This document shows, piece by piece, positions 55,827 through 64,000 of a stretch of 64,000 nt of DNA. Source of the stretch: Oxyruncus cristatus (taxonomy: Eukaryota; Chordata; Aves; Passeriformes; Cotingidae); NCBI GenBank assembly GCA_013399855.1, contig VXAY01000997.1, positions 39,898-103,897 on the forward strand, read 5' to 3'. Made by a program: the position numbers and the translations under genes. How positions within the stretch are numbered: the first letter of the stretch is position 1; every line of letters starts with the position of its first letter. Under the pieces are notes generated by a model. The model was not told the DNA's origin. It made no database searches and saw nothing but the letters and a program-made list of their open reading frames with translations.

Positions 55827-56764
55827 AATCTGGTAATCCCGATCTCGTCTGGGTCACACCCCGGGAGTGGGGAGCGGAGGGAGCTCGTCCTGAGGGCGGC
55901 CCCAGAACTCTTCCCCCCGTGCTGGCGGCTGGAAACGAGCCGGGGAAGCGCCGCGCGGGTTCCCCGGGGATTTCTGGACACTCCGTCCCCCCAAACCCCG
56001 CCCCAGCCCCTCCCCGGGGCTGGCAGTGTCTGTGAGGGGGCTGGCACAGCCCAGCCAGCCTTGGCACTGGCTTGCCTGGCTCGGAGCCGGGTGTGGGCTG
56101 GGGACGGCAGCCAGGGAGCGAGGGTGGCAGCAGGGACAGGGCTGGCTGCCGGCAGTGTCCGGGGTGTTTCCAGCAGCACTTGGCTGCTGCTGGTGTTTGT
56201 AGGAGTCCTTTCCTGCCCCGTGCCAAATTTGGGACATGCTGGCACTGCCATGAGTCGTTGGCACTGGCACCTGTGTGTTAGGGCTGGTATTATCCCCCCA
56301 TCAGCCTTTTGAGTCCCATCTTGGGGAATTGCTGCCCCATTTGCTCCCTCCCTGCTCGGGGATCTCCATCCTCCCCGGGGTCCCCATGCCTGGAAAGATG
56401 CAGCAGCATCCCATAAACTGAGCACAGAACCTGCCCTGGGTGCCTCTGCCTCCCCCCAGCCCATGCAGGGGGTACCCCAGGCCTGGAGCAGCACTGGTGG
56501 GATTCTGGAAGGTGAAGGTCCGGGCAGGACCATTTGCATCCTGCTGGGAGGATAAAACCAGACGCTGCTTTGGCTGAGGTGTTTGCATGGAAATGCAGGA
56601 GATGTCCAGTCAGGGCAACCTGGAAATGTCAGCCTGGGAGCTGATGGTGCTGAGCACGTGCCACCAAAGCAGGAGCTGTTTGAAGGAGGTGGGAGGGACT
56701 GTGCTGTCTCCTTTGCTCTGGGAAGAGGAGGAGAGAGGAGCAAAATCCCACCTGCAGGGATCAT
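55827..56764. other. Non-coding; CpG-richer start
   Basis: 55850-55990 has frequent CpG ('gaaacgagccggggaagcgc'). No start codon, splice or TATA signal is convincing. Confidence 0.4.
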
Positions 56765-56968
56765 GGAGTCCCTGAATAATCAGAATGAGGTTGGAAGGGA
56801 CCTTTAAGATCATCTCATCCCACCCCCTGCCATGGGCAGGGACACCTTCCACTTGCCCAGGGTGCTCCAAGCCCCGTCCAGCCTGGCCTGGGACACTTCC
56901 AGGGGTGGGGTGGGAATCAGTTCCCACAGAATGGCACTTACCAACCCAGACCATTCCATGATTCTGTG
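56765..56968 (-). mobile_element. CR1 LINE 3' end, type A, with an inverted second tail
   Basis: 56775-56920 is minus-oriented ('gaggttggaagggaccttta', 'catgggcagggacaccttcc'). It is followed at 56930-56968 by a plus-oriented CR1 tail ('taccaacccagaccattcca', 'tgattctgtgatcac'), so pieces of two copies lie in inverted order. Confidence 0.85.
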
Positions 56969-57034
56969 ATCACCCAAGAACCAGTTTTTTCCACGCTGCT
57001 GGGACAGAACGGGCTCGGAGGGTGCACACCCTGG

Positions 57035-57090
57035 TGGGGAAGGAGAGAGGGAAGGAGAGGGAGAGAGAGGGAGAGGGAGAGAGGGAGTCA
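57035..57090. repeat. GGGAGA purine microsatellite
   Basis: Pure purine tract of 'ggaga', 'gggaga' and 'gaaggaga' units. Confidence 0.88.
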
Positions 57091-57194
57091 AGTGCTCTTC
57101 CAGGGGCTCACAAGTGGCCAAAGTCTCTCTGCTCTGCTCCCTCCCATGGCAGCCCCTCAGCCCCGGGCTTTGCTGGCTCTGTGCACCAGCCCTA

Positions 57195-57340
57195 CGTGCA
57201 GCAGGCCTGTGTTATTTTTAAAAACAAATTAAATGAGAAGAGCCTCTATCTAGGCCTTGCACTGGAGGCTTAATTGGCCTGGCTCCCCCGGGACTAGGGC
57301 AGTAATGAGCTATTAATAAACAACACGGCTCGGAGCGGGG
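57195..57340. promoter_or_regulatory. AT-rich island, candidate regulatory element
   Basis: 'ttaaaaacaaattaaatgag', 'ggaggcttaattggcctggc' and 'agtaatgagctattaataaa' in a compact block only 3.2 kb before the LINGO3 coding exon. Confidence 0.32.
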
Positions 57341-58654
57341 GCCCGGATGTCACCACGGGGGACTTGGGGTCTCTGCAGGTGGGGCAGCTCCTGCAGGATG
57401 TCCTGGGCTGGCAGAGACCTGCAGAGACAGAGTCAGCCTCGACTCCTTGCTCCTGAGCTCCGATTTACCAGGAGGGGGCTCCCCCAGTACCTGATAATCC
57501 CCTCCATGGTGTTTGCTGAGGGTGCTGGGGCTGTGCCCGGCTCCACCAGAGCACCCGCGGGTGCCAGGGCAGCCAGCAACAGCAACAACAAATGCACGTG
57601 GTCCCTGTTGCTCCTCTCGGGCTGGAGTCATCCTCCTCCCAGGGGAAACCTCGGAGAGCCATCACCCACCTCTCCAGCTGCGGGCAAAATGTTAGAGCTT
57701 CCCACCGTATTTCTGGATAACCAGGCAGTGACTGTGCACCCAACCGAGCAGGAACGGGTGAAGGCACCAAGGCAGAGGGCAGGTCACTCCAGCAGCCAGG
57801 GCACGGCTGGAGCAGCACGTGTGACAGGGGCGGCAGCAGAGCGGGCGGGTGAGCCCGGGGCTGCGGCTCCCGCTGCCCATCTGCCAGGGAAAACAACGCC
57901 AGCAGCTCCATACCTGTGCTCAGAGGCTCGGGTGGCTGCAGCAGTAACCAAACGTGGGGTAGGGTTACCCGGGGCTCATTCATAATGGACACGGGGCACA
58001 GCTGGGCTGGGCTCGGCTGCCTCGGGCAGGGAGGGCGAGGGCCAGAGACGCCCAGCCCTGGCAGGGGGTGACGGTGGGCACAGTGTGGGAGACCCCCAGC
58101 CCGGCAGAGGCACACCTGGGCGTGTTTATTTATTTAATTAAATAGGACAGAGAAGGGGCACAATAAATTGGGAAGGTTTTGTTCCCTGTGGGTTTGCCAG
58201 TCGGGCTTGGGCACATCCTTCCCGTGCATGACAGAGCAGGAGCGGAGCCTTGAGAGCCGGGAGGACCAAGAGGAGCTGCCCCCACCTGCCCCCAGAGCCG
58301 GCTGAGGTTCCTGGGGCCACCAGCCATCACAGAGTGGCTCCTGGCACTGGAAGGAAGAGGTTGCCAAGCAGCTCCAGCCACATCCCGGTGCATTTGGGGT
58401 GGCCTTTGGGGACCCCCTGTGGGATGGGGGGGGTTGGGGGCAAGGAGTGAATCTGAGCAGTGCTGGGGAGAGGGGAAGGAGGGGCAGGGGCAGCAGGGGG
58501 GTCTCCAGTCCCAGCCCACTCTCCCCAGCAAGGGAAGCCGATGCTGTTAAATCCCCTCCCTGTGGTTGTGTGAAACGGTGACACTTCCCTCCTGGTTTGA
58601 GTTCGTTGGAGGAAAAAGGGAAGTGTGGCAAAATTAACATATGCACCAAAAAAA
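57341..58654. other. Non-coding, nothing recognised
   Basis: Contains 'gtttatttatttaattaaat' at about 58123-58142, which gives overlapping AATAAA hexamers on the minus strand, and a possible minus-strand transcript end. No coding gene is supported. Confidence 0.4.
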
Positions 58655-58765
58655 AAGAGTCATAGAATCATAGAACAGAGTCGTTGAGGTTGGGAGATCC
58701 CGCTGAGAGCGTCGAGTCCAGCTGTTCACCCAGCACTGCCAGGGCCACCACTTGTCCCTCAGCAC
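58655..58765 (-). mobile_element. CR1 LINE 3' end, older variant
   Basis: Begins with the classic reversed tail 'gagtcatagaatcatagaac' and continues 'cgttgaggttgggagatccc' and 'gagtccagctgttcacccag'. The sequence differs from types A and B, so it belongs to another CR1 subfamily. Confidence 0.85.
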
Positions 58766-59639
58766 CCCTTGTCCATAAGAGATAATCTCCCTGGTTCCAA
58801 AATTGCACCAGGTAACTGGTTTATTGCCAGAAATTGCTCTGCTTGGGTAACGGGATCAGGGCAGGAAATCGTCCTTGGAGATTGTACCCTTCCTCTGCAA
58901 GCCCAGAGAGGATCAGTAATCCCCTTCAGCTCCCCAAGGCTGTTCCCAAGTGCCACCAGCCCCTTGGGGACAGGAGGGAGGGTGACACCAGCCTTTGGTG
59001 TCCTTTGTCAGCACAGTGGATGTGCAGAGCAGATGTTGGGTGCTGGGATGGGCCAGCTCCTGCTGCCCCTGCTCCACCAGTGTCACCCCTCAGGGGTCCC
59101 CATCGCTCATCCTGGTGGTGACAGCCCTGGGGAGGAGCTTTACTGAGCCTTTCCCGCTCTGTCACCCCCTAATCCAAGCACCAGCCACCTTAAGATGGGC
59201 CTTTTTGGAAGCTTTTGGGCAGTGAGGACGTGCAGTGGCACCAAGATGGATCTGAACATGCAGCCACACCACGATGGCCTTGAGCAACCACAGGTGTCAC
59301 ATCCTCCCATCCTCTCTCCTCACGTGCTGCTGAGAGATGGACACATTTGGGGGCCCTGACGTGCCCAGAGGGACAGAAGGGAGCAGGTGAGGGAGGCTTG
59401 GGCTTGGTCTAGTGCTCCCCAGAGCCACAGCTCGGGCTTCCCTGAAGGGCTGCAGCCAGCCTGGCCGTCCCAGTGCTGTGGGAGCGATGGGACAAAGCCC
59501 CCCATGCTGGAATCAATGCCCCCCTCACTGCACCTCTGCAGGGGGGGCTGGAGGTACCCCAGTGTTCCCTTGCCGGACCCAAAAACACCCCACGGCGCCC
59601 CGACCGAGCGGCTCTGCCACGTAATTAGGTTAATGACCG
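58766..59639. other. Non-coding, nothing recognised
   Basis: No repeats and no supported gene between the last CR1 copy and the CpG-rich block before LINGO3. Confidence 0.45.
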
Positions 59640-60240
59640 TGTTTCATTAAGGGGAGGCGGCGGTGCTGGGAGATGTTAGAGCCTTTCCAGGCAGCCCGGC
59701 AGATTTGGGGCACGGGAGGGGACGGGGGGGCGGGAGAGGGGAAGCAAAGAAAAGGGAAAGTGCTAATCCCCGGGCAGGGGGGCAGCGGGGGCACCGCGCC
59801 GGTAATCCCCGGCCGCAAAGATTGTGCCCGCGGCCGCCTGAATGCAGCTCCGAGGGGGAAGTGGGTGTGGGGACAGGGACCAGCCCCTGCGTGCGACACC
59901 AAACGTCCCCCGTCCTGCGGGACCGCGCCGAGCCCGGGGCTGGCGTCTGTGGCTTCCGAAAAGGCCCGGCGTAAGGTGGCCGGTGCTCGGCTTAGCGGGT
60001 GACGGAGGGAGAGAGGGGCTTGGATTTGTGCCGCTGGATGAGAGGAGGGCCCAGCCCCGCAGGGGGATGGGGCATCGCACCCGTGTCACGAGTTTGCAAG
60101 GCCTCTGCCGGCACCTCTTTGCTCCTGCACTGCCCCGGGGGTCTGTGCCCCCCGTTATCCCGGGGTGCTCACAGTCCCCCGTGCCCGTGTGTGCCCCGTC
60201 GGGGGAACAGAGCGGGGTGAGCCGGGGGGGCAGGGGCTGA
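59640..60240 (+). promoter_or_regulatory. CpG island directly upstream of the LINGO3 coding exon
   Basis: Dense CpG, especially 59720-59960 ('caccgcgccggtaatccccg', 'gcccgcggccgcctgaatgc'), with no TATA box. A plausible donor 'gcgggtgagc'-like site (g|gtgagc, gt at 60217-60218) would leave an intron of about 300 bases to the acceptor at 60519. Promoter plus 5' untranslated exon is the simplest reading; the assignment is inferred. Confidence 0.5.
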
Positions 60241-60504
60241 GCTGTGGGTTTGTGGCTGTGGCTCCTCTCGCAAACCTCTCCCCTGCCTCCGTTTCCCTGT
60301 TCTCCTGACGGTGTGTGCACAGCGAGGCTCGTCTATCCCCGGGTTTGCACAGGGCATGATCACCAGGCCACACGTTGCGTGTTGAGAAAAGGATCTGGAG
60401 GGTTTCCTGGGGGAACTGGGACCTTATCAGCCCCTGGGCCGTGGTTTGAGGGCCGCATGGAGGATCTGGGATGGGCAGGGCTTTGTTGGTCTGTGCTGAC
60501 TCCG

Positions 60505-60519
60505 TCCCTCCCCTTGCAG
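60505..60519 (+). other. Splice acceptor before the LINGO3 coding exon
   Basis: 'tccctccccttgcag' gives a strong pyrimidine tract and AG ending at 60519. The exon would start at 60520, leaving 44 bases of 5' UTR in this exon. That leader contains a four-codon upstream frame (ATG at 60524, TAG at 60536-60538). LINGO family genes typically have non-coding 5' exons and one coding exon. Confidence 0.65.
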
Positions 60520-60563
60520 GCTCATGGGCAGACAGTAGTGAGCCCCTAGAGATGCTCCACACG

Positions 60564-62369
60564 ATGACATGTTGGCTCCCGGTCCTGGCCCTGCACGTGG
60601 TCCTGCTGAGCCCCCCGTGGGTGGGAGCCTGCCCTGCCCGCTGCGAGTGCGCCCCGCACCTCAAATCCGTGGTGTGCCACCGCAAGCGCCTCACCTCCAT
60701 CCCCGAGGGCATCCCCACCGAGACCAGGATCCTGGAGCTCAACAAGAACCGCATCCGCTGCCTCAACCCCGGGGACCTCTCCCCGTACCCGCTGCTGGAG
60801 GAGCTGGATTTCAGCGAGAACATCATCTCCAATGTGGAGCCTGGAGCCTTCAGCAACCTGTTCAACCTGCAGACCCTGCGGCTGCGGGGGAACCAGCTCA
60901 AGCTCATCCCCCCCGGGGTCTTCACCAAGCTGACCAACCTCACCCTCCTGGACATCAGCGAGAACAAGCTCGTCATCCTGCTGGACTACATGTTCCAGGA
61001 CCTGCGGAACCTGAAGAGCCTGGAGGTGGGTGACAACGACCTGGTGTACATCTCCCAGCGCGCCTTCTCGGGGCTGCTGGGGCTGGAGCAGCTGACCATC
61101 GAGAAGTGCAACCTGACCTCCATCTCGGCCGAGTCGCTCTCCTACCTCCAGAACCTGGAGGTGCTGCGGCTCCGCCACCTCAGCATCTCCGCGCTGGAGG
61201 ACCAGAACTTCAGGAAGCTCTACAACCTCCTGCAGCTGGAGATCGACAACTGGCCGCTGCTGGAAGAGGTCTCCCCCACCAGCTTCCAGGGCCTGAACCT
61301 CACCTCGCTCTCCATCACCTACACCAACATCACGGCCGTGCCCTCCGCTGCCTTGAGGAACCTGGTGTACCTGCGGTACCTCAACCTGTCCTACAACCCC
61401 ATTAGCACTGTGCTGAAGGGCTCCTTTAAGGACCTCATCCGGCTCCAGGAGCTCCACATCGTGGGTGCCCTCCTGGTGTCCGTGGAGCCGCAGGCTTTCT
61501 CCGGCCTGAGACAGATCCGGCTGCTCAACCTCTCCAGCAACTTCCTGTCCACGCTGGAGGAGAGCACCTTCCACTCGGTCAACACGCTGGAGACGCTGCG
61601 GGTGGACAGGAACCCCCTGGCCTGCGACTGCCGCCTCCTCTGGATCCTGCAGCGGCGCAAGACGCTCAACTTTGACGGGCAGCAGCCCATGTGCTCCTCA
61701 CCGCCCGAGATCCAGGGCAACGCCCTGCGGGACTTCCCGGACTCGGTGCTCTTCGAGTATTTCACCTGCCAGAAGCCCAAGATCCGGGATCGGAAGCTGC
61801 AGCACGTGACGGCGCGGGAGGGCCAGTCCGTGTCCTTCCTGTGCCGGGCGGACGGGGAGCCCGACCCCTCCATCGCCTGGGTGTCCCCCCAGCACCGCAT
61901 GATCACCACCCGCAGCACGGGCAGGGCCACGGTGCTGCCCGGGGGCACCCTGGAGATCCGCTTTGCGCAGGTGCAGGACAGCGGCACCTACATCTGCATC
62001 GCCAGCAACGCCGGCGGCAACGACACCTACTTCGCCACGCTGACGGTGAAGGGGCGCCCGGCCGACGGCGCCCAGCGCGCCAACCGCACCTCGTACCTCA
62101 GCGACTTCAACGACACCTTCCACAACGACACCCAGGTCTTCCTCAAGTTTACCTTGGACCTCAAGACCATCCTGGTCTCCACGGCCATGGGCTGCATCAC
62201 CTTCCTGGGCGTGGTGCTCTTCTGCTTCCTCCTGCTCTTCGTGTGGAGCCGCGGCCGGGGGCAGCACAAGAACAACTTCTCCGTGGAGTATTCCTTCCGC
62301 AAGGTGGACGGTCCCACCACCACCACGGGCCAGGGAGGGGCCAGGAAGTTCAACATGAAGATGATCTGA
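60564..62369 (+). CDS. LINGO3: LINGO3, leucine-rich repeat and Ig domain-containing protein 3
   Basis: Complete single-exon coding sequence, 601 residues, close to the length of mammalian LINGO proteins. In order: signal peptide (1-22); LRRNT cap with C23, C27, C29, C38; about eleven leucine-rich repeats (53-345); LRRCT cap with C354, C356, C377, C402; one I-set Ig domain with paired C427 and C478 ([13 protein letters not shown]); a short Asn-glycosylation-rich stalk (NRTS, NDTF, NDTQ); one membrane helix at about 535-561; a 40-residue cytoplasmic tail ending KFNMKMI. It is assigned to LINGO3, not LINGO1, by the start [22 protein letters not shown] and the tail [17 protein letters not shown] type I surface protein of neural tissue; LINGO1 restrains myelination and axon growth, but the role of LINGO3 is less defined. 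An in-frame ATG at 60552 would add four residues (MLHT); I chose 60564 because human LINGO3 begins MTCWL and position -3 is A. Very high GC at third codon positions. Confidence 0.96.
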   Translation: MTCWLPVLALHVVLLSPPWVGACPARCECAPHLKSVVCHRKRLTSIPEGIPTETRILELNKNRIRCLNPGDLSPYPLLEELDFSENIISNVEPGAFSNLFNLQTLRLRGNQLKLIPPGVFTKLTNLTLLDISENKLVILLDYMFQDLRNLKSLEVGDNDLVYISQRAFSGLLGLEQLTIEKCNLTSISAESLSYLQNLEVLRLRHLSISALEDQNFRKLYNLLQLEIDNWPLLEEVSPTSFQGLNLTSLSITYTNITAVPSAALRNLVYLRYLNLSYNPISTVLKGSFKDLIRLQELHIVGALLVSVEPQAFSGLRQIRLLNLSSNFLSTLEESTFHSVNTLETLRVDRNPLACDCRLLWILQRRKTLNFDGQQPMCSSPPEIQGNALRDFPDSVLFEYFTCQKPKIRDRKLQHVTAREGQSVSFLCRADGEPDPSIAWVSPQHRMITTRSTGRATVLPGGTLEIRFAQVQDSGTYICIASNAGGNDTYFATLTVKGRPADGAQRANRTSYLSDFNDTFHNDTQVFLKFTLDLKTILVSTAMGCITFLGVVLFCFLLLFVWSRGRGQHKNNFSVEYSFRKVDGPTTTTGQGGARKFNMKMI

Positions 62370-63629
62370 GGCTCTCCCGGAGGAGAAGCGTTGTCTGCTG
62401 CCCGGCCCCGGGCGCAGCCGCGGCGGGACGGGGCCGGGAGGGCTGTGGGAGCACCGGTGACATCCCGGGGCTGGCGGTGCCACGTGGCTGGAGACACACC
62501 AGAGGTGCCACAGGCCAGCAGGGTCGGAACTGGGTGGACCTCAGGGTCGGGGAGGGATGACCCCGGTGTCCCAGCCCTGTGGGGCCCTCGGTGAGCCCCC
62601 AGCTCAGGGGCCATCCCAGCTCCAGGGGCTCCCAATGTAGCCAGAATTTTCGCTACCAACTATGCATTTCTCGAGCCAAAAGATCAGCAGCGTTTGGGCC
62701 TGGGAAGAAAAAAAAAACCACACACTTCCTGGGTTTTTTCTCCCCCTCTCCCTTTTTTTTTTTTTTAAGAGACTCTTCAGAAACCTTTCCTGGTGGTTGT
62801 TCATGGTTCTTTTCTTGGTGTTGGTGGGTTTTTTGGTCCAATGGTTTTTTGGTTTTTTTTTAATGAATTTCCAAGAGAAAAGTCTTCCGGGGCGAGGCGG
62901 GTCTGGGGGCTCCAGGGGAGGTTGTGCCAAGCTGGAGGGTCTCCTTCAGCCCCTTGGCAAGGACAGACCCACCAGGGCACAGCTGTGCCTTGAGAGTTCC
63001 CCACCAGTGGGTTTAAGATGCAGTGTCTGCCAACGCGGGAGTCAGGGGATGCTCCTGCCCAAGCAATAATAACCCACCCAGGGCCAGGCTCTCAGGAGGT
63101 GTCAGCAGGGAAAAAGGGACAAAAAAAGGCAAAATGAGGCCAAGATCGTTAAAATCAGGAGGAGCAGCCCCAGGGTGATGTGTTTGAATCCACCCAAGCC
63201 ACTGTGGGAGTGGTGGGGTGAAAGGGTGGAAGGGTTGAGATTCCTGCAAAAGGCACTTTTGGGTCTGTTTTCTTTGGGTTGCAAAACTGAAGTCTGTGGG
63301 AGAGCAGGACCTGCCTTGTCCTGTGCAGGGAGGTTCTTCAGCCTGGGAAAGAAAAGGACGGAAAGGCTGGGAACGAGCAGTTCAGGGAGATCATCCTGGC
63401 TGGCACCTCCACGTGTCCATCTGGATCCTGCACCCTCTGGTGCTGAAACCAGCAGCTCGATGTCCCCGGGTCTGCCCCGGGGGTGGTTCCTGACTTCCCA
63501 TCCCACCCTGCCCAGGCTTTGCCCTGGCTTTGCCTCTGGGCATAAGTTTTCAGGTGGGAGAAGGAGTGGAGCTGGCCCAGCTGGAAGGGAAGAGCCTGGA
63601 TGTGACCTGGACCGTCCGGGAAGCCCATT
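62370..63629 (+). other. LINGO3 3' untranslated region and beyond
   Basis: Follows the LINGO3 stop. Features are T-rich tracts (62755-62767 and 62828-62862, repeats of 'ggttttttgg') and an A run near 62708. No canonical AATAAA was seen; 'caataataac' at about 63064 is a weak candidate, so the end of the transcript is uncertain. Confidence 0.45.
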
Positions 63630-63664
63630 GCCTCCACCTCCTCCTCCTCCTCCTCCTCCTCCCC
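63630..63664. repeat. CTC trinucleotide microsatellite
   Basis: About nine 'cctcct' style trinucleotide units in 'cacctcctcctcctcctcc'. Confidence 0.9.
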
Positions 63665-64000
63665 CCATGTGCACCCCGGGGGGTTGTTGCTGCAGGTCCC
63701 ACCTCTGTCCCCATTCCTGCAGGCACGTCCCCCACCCGGATGTCCCTTCTCCAGCCGGGAACGGTCAGGCTGGGAGCTGGAGGAGGCACCTGCCCATCCC
63801 CTCATGGGCATCCCGGGGGATGCACCAGAGACAGGAGCACCCAAGGGGCTCCTCTGGGGCACAACTGGCTGCTCAGAACATCCCCCCGGGCAGGGAGAGG
63901 GGCAGCCCCCAGCCCTCCTGCCCGAGGGGCTCCCCGGGCTGCTCCCCCCTCTGTGGCACTGCCAGGCTGCAGCCCCAGCGCGGTGGGGACGGTGCCCATC
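63665..64000. other. Non-coding end of window
   Basis: GC-rich, no supported gene. May still be LINGO3 3' UTR if the poly(A) site is beyond the window. Confidence 0.4.

Noticed and set aside
55445..56764. 439-codon minus-strand frame
   Set aside because: Its middle is the hexamer array read as Gly-Val/Gly-Ile repeats; the flanks are unrelated GC-rich sequence.
58124..58649. Minus-strand gene ending at the AATAAA cluster near 58130
   Set aside because: The 171-codon minus-strand frame has no recognisable domain and no promoter; the hexamers may simply be an AT-rich patch.
60546..61574. 342-codon frame antisense to LINGO3
   Set aside because: A shadow produced by GC-rich third codon positions of LINGO3; composition is biased toward Glu, Val, Gln and Leu with no domain. 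The 61698-62483 antisense frame is rejected for the same reason.

Overview
This is bird genomic DNA, most likely a GC-rich microchromosome of a songbird. Nearly all recognisable interspersed repeats are 3'-end pieces of CR1 LINEs, the dominant avian retroposon. No Alu, B1 or MIR-type SINE is evident. Genes have introns, and one single-copy gene is a clear vertebrate orthologue, LINGO3. Human LINGO3 lies on 19p13.3; the corresponding avian location would be the chromosome 28 equivalent (from general knowledge of synteny, not shown by this window).

Layout. 1-16 kb: no firm gene, many CR1 copies, one compact TATA-to-poly(A) unit that could encode a 51-residue secreted peptide (12.77-13.23 kb), and AT-rich islands. 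16.17-17.25 kb, minus strand: an intronless 267-codon gene with TATA box, strong start context and poly(A) signal; its family is not recognised. 18.37-20.96 kb, plus strand: a six-exon gene for a 210-residue protein, complete from CCAAT and TATA boxes to poly(A) signal. It resembles the fish 'oogenesis-related' (org) proteins from memory. These two genes are head to head with about 1.2 kb between their TATA boxes. 21-59.6 kb: about 39 kb with no convincing coding gene. It holds CR1 pieces, several minisatellites, AT-rich islands that look like candidate conserved regulatory elements, two possible orphan exons, a 926-base sequence gap (38406-39331) beside CpG-rich sequence, and an apparent assembly duplication at a single N (52748). 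59.7-64 kb: a CpG-rich block followed by the single coding exon of LINGO3 (60564-62369, plus strand) and its 3' UTR.

The three supported genes show no shared pathway. LINGO3 is a neuronal-type leucine-rich-repeat/Ig membrane protein. The org-like gene would, if the family guess is right, be germline or oocyte expressed. The minus-strand gene is of unknown role. The long non-coding block before LINGO3 may contain its 5' untranslated exons and enhancers; this is inference.
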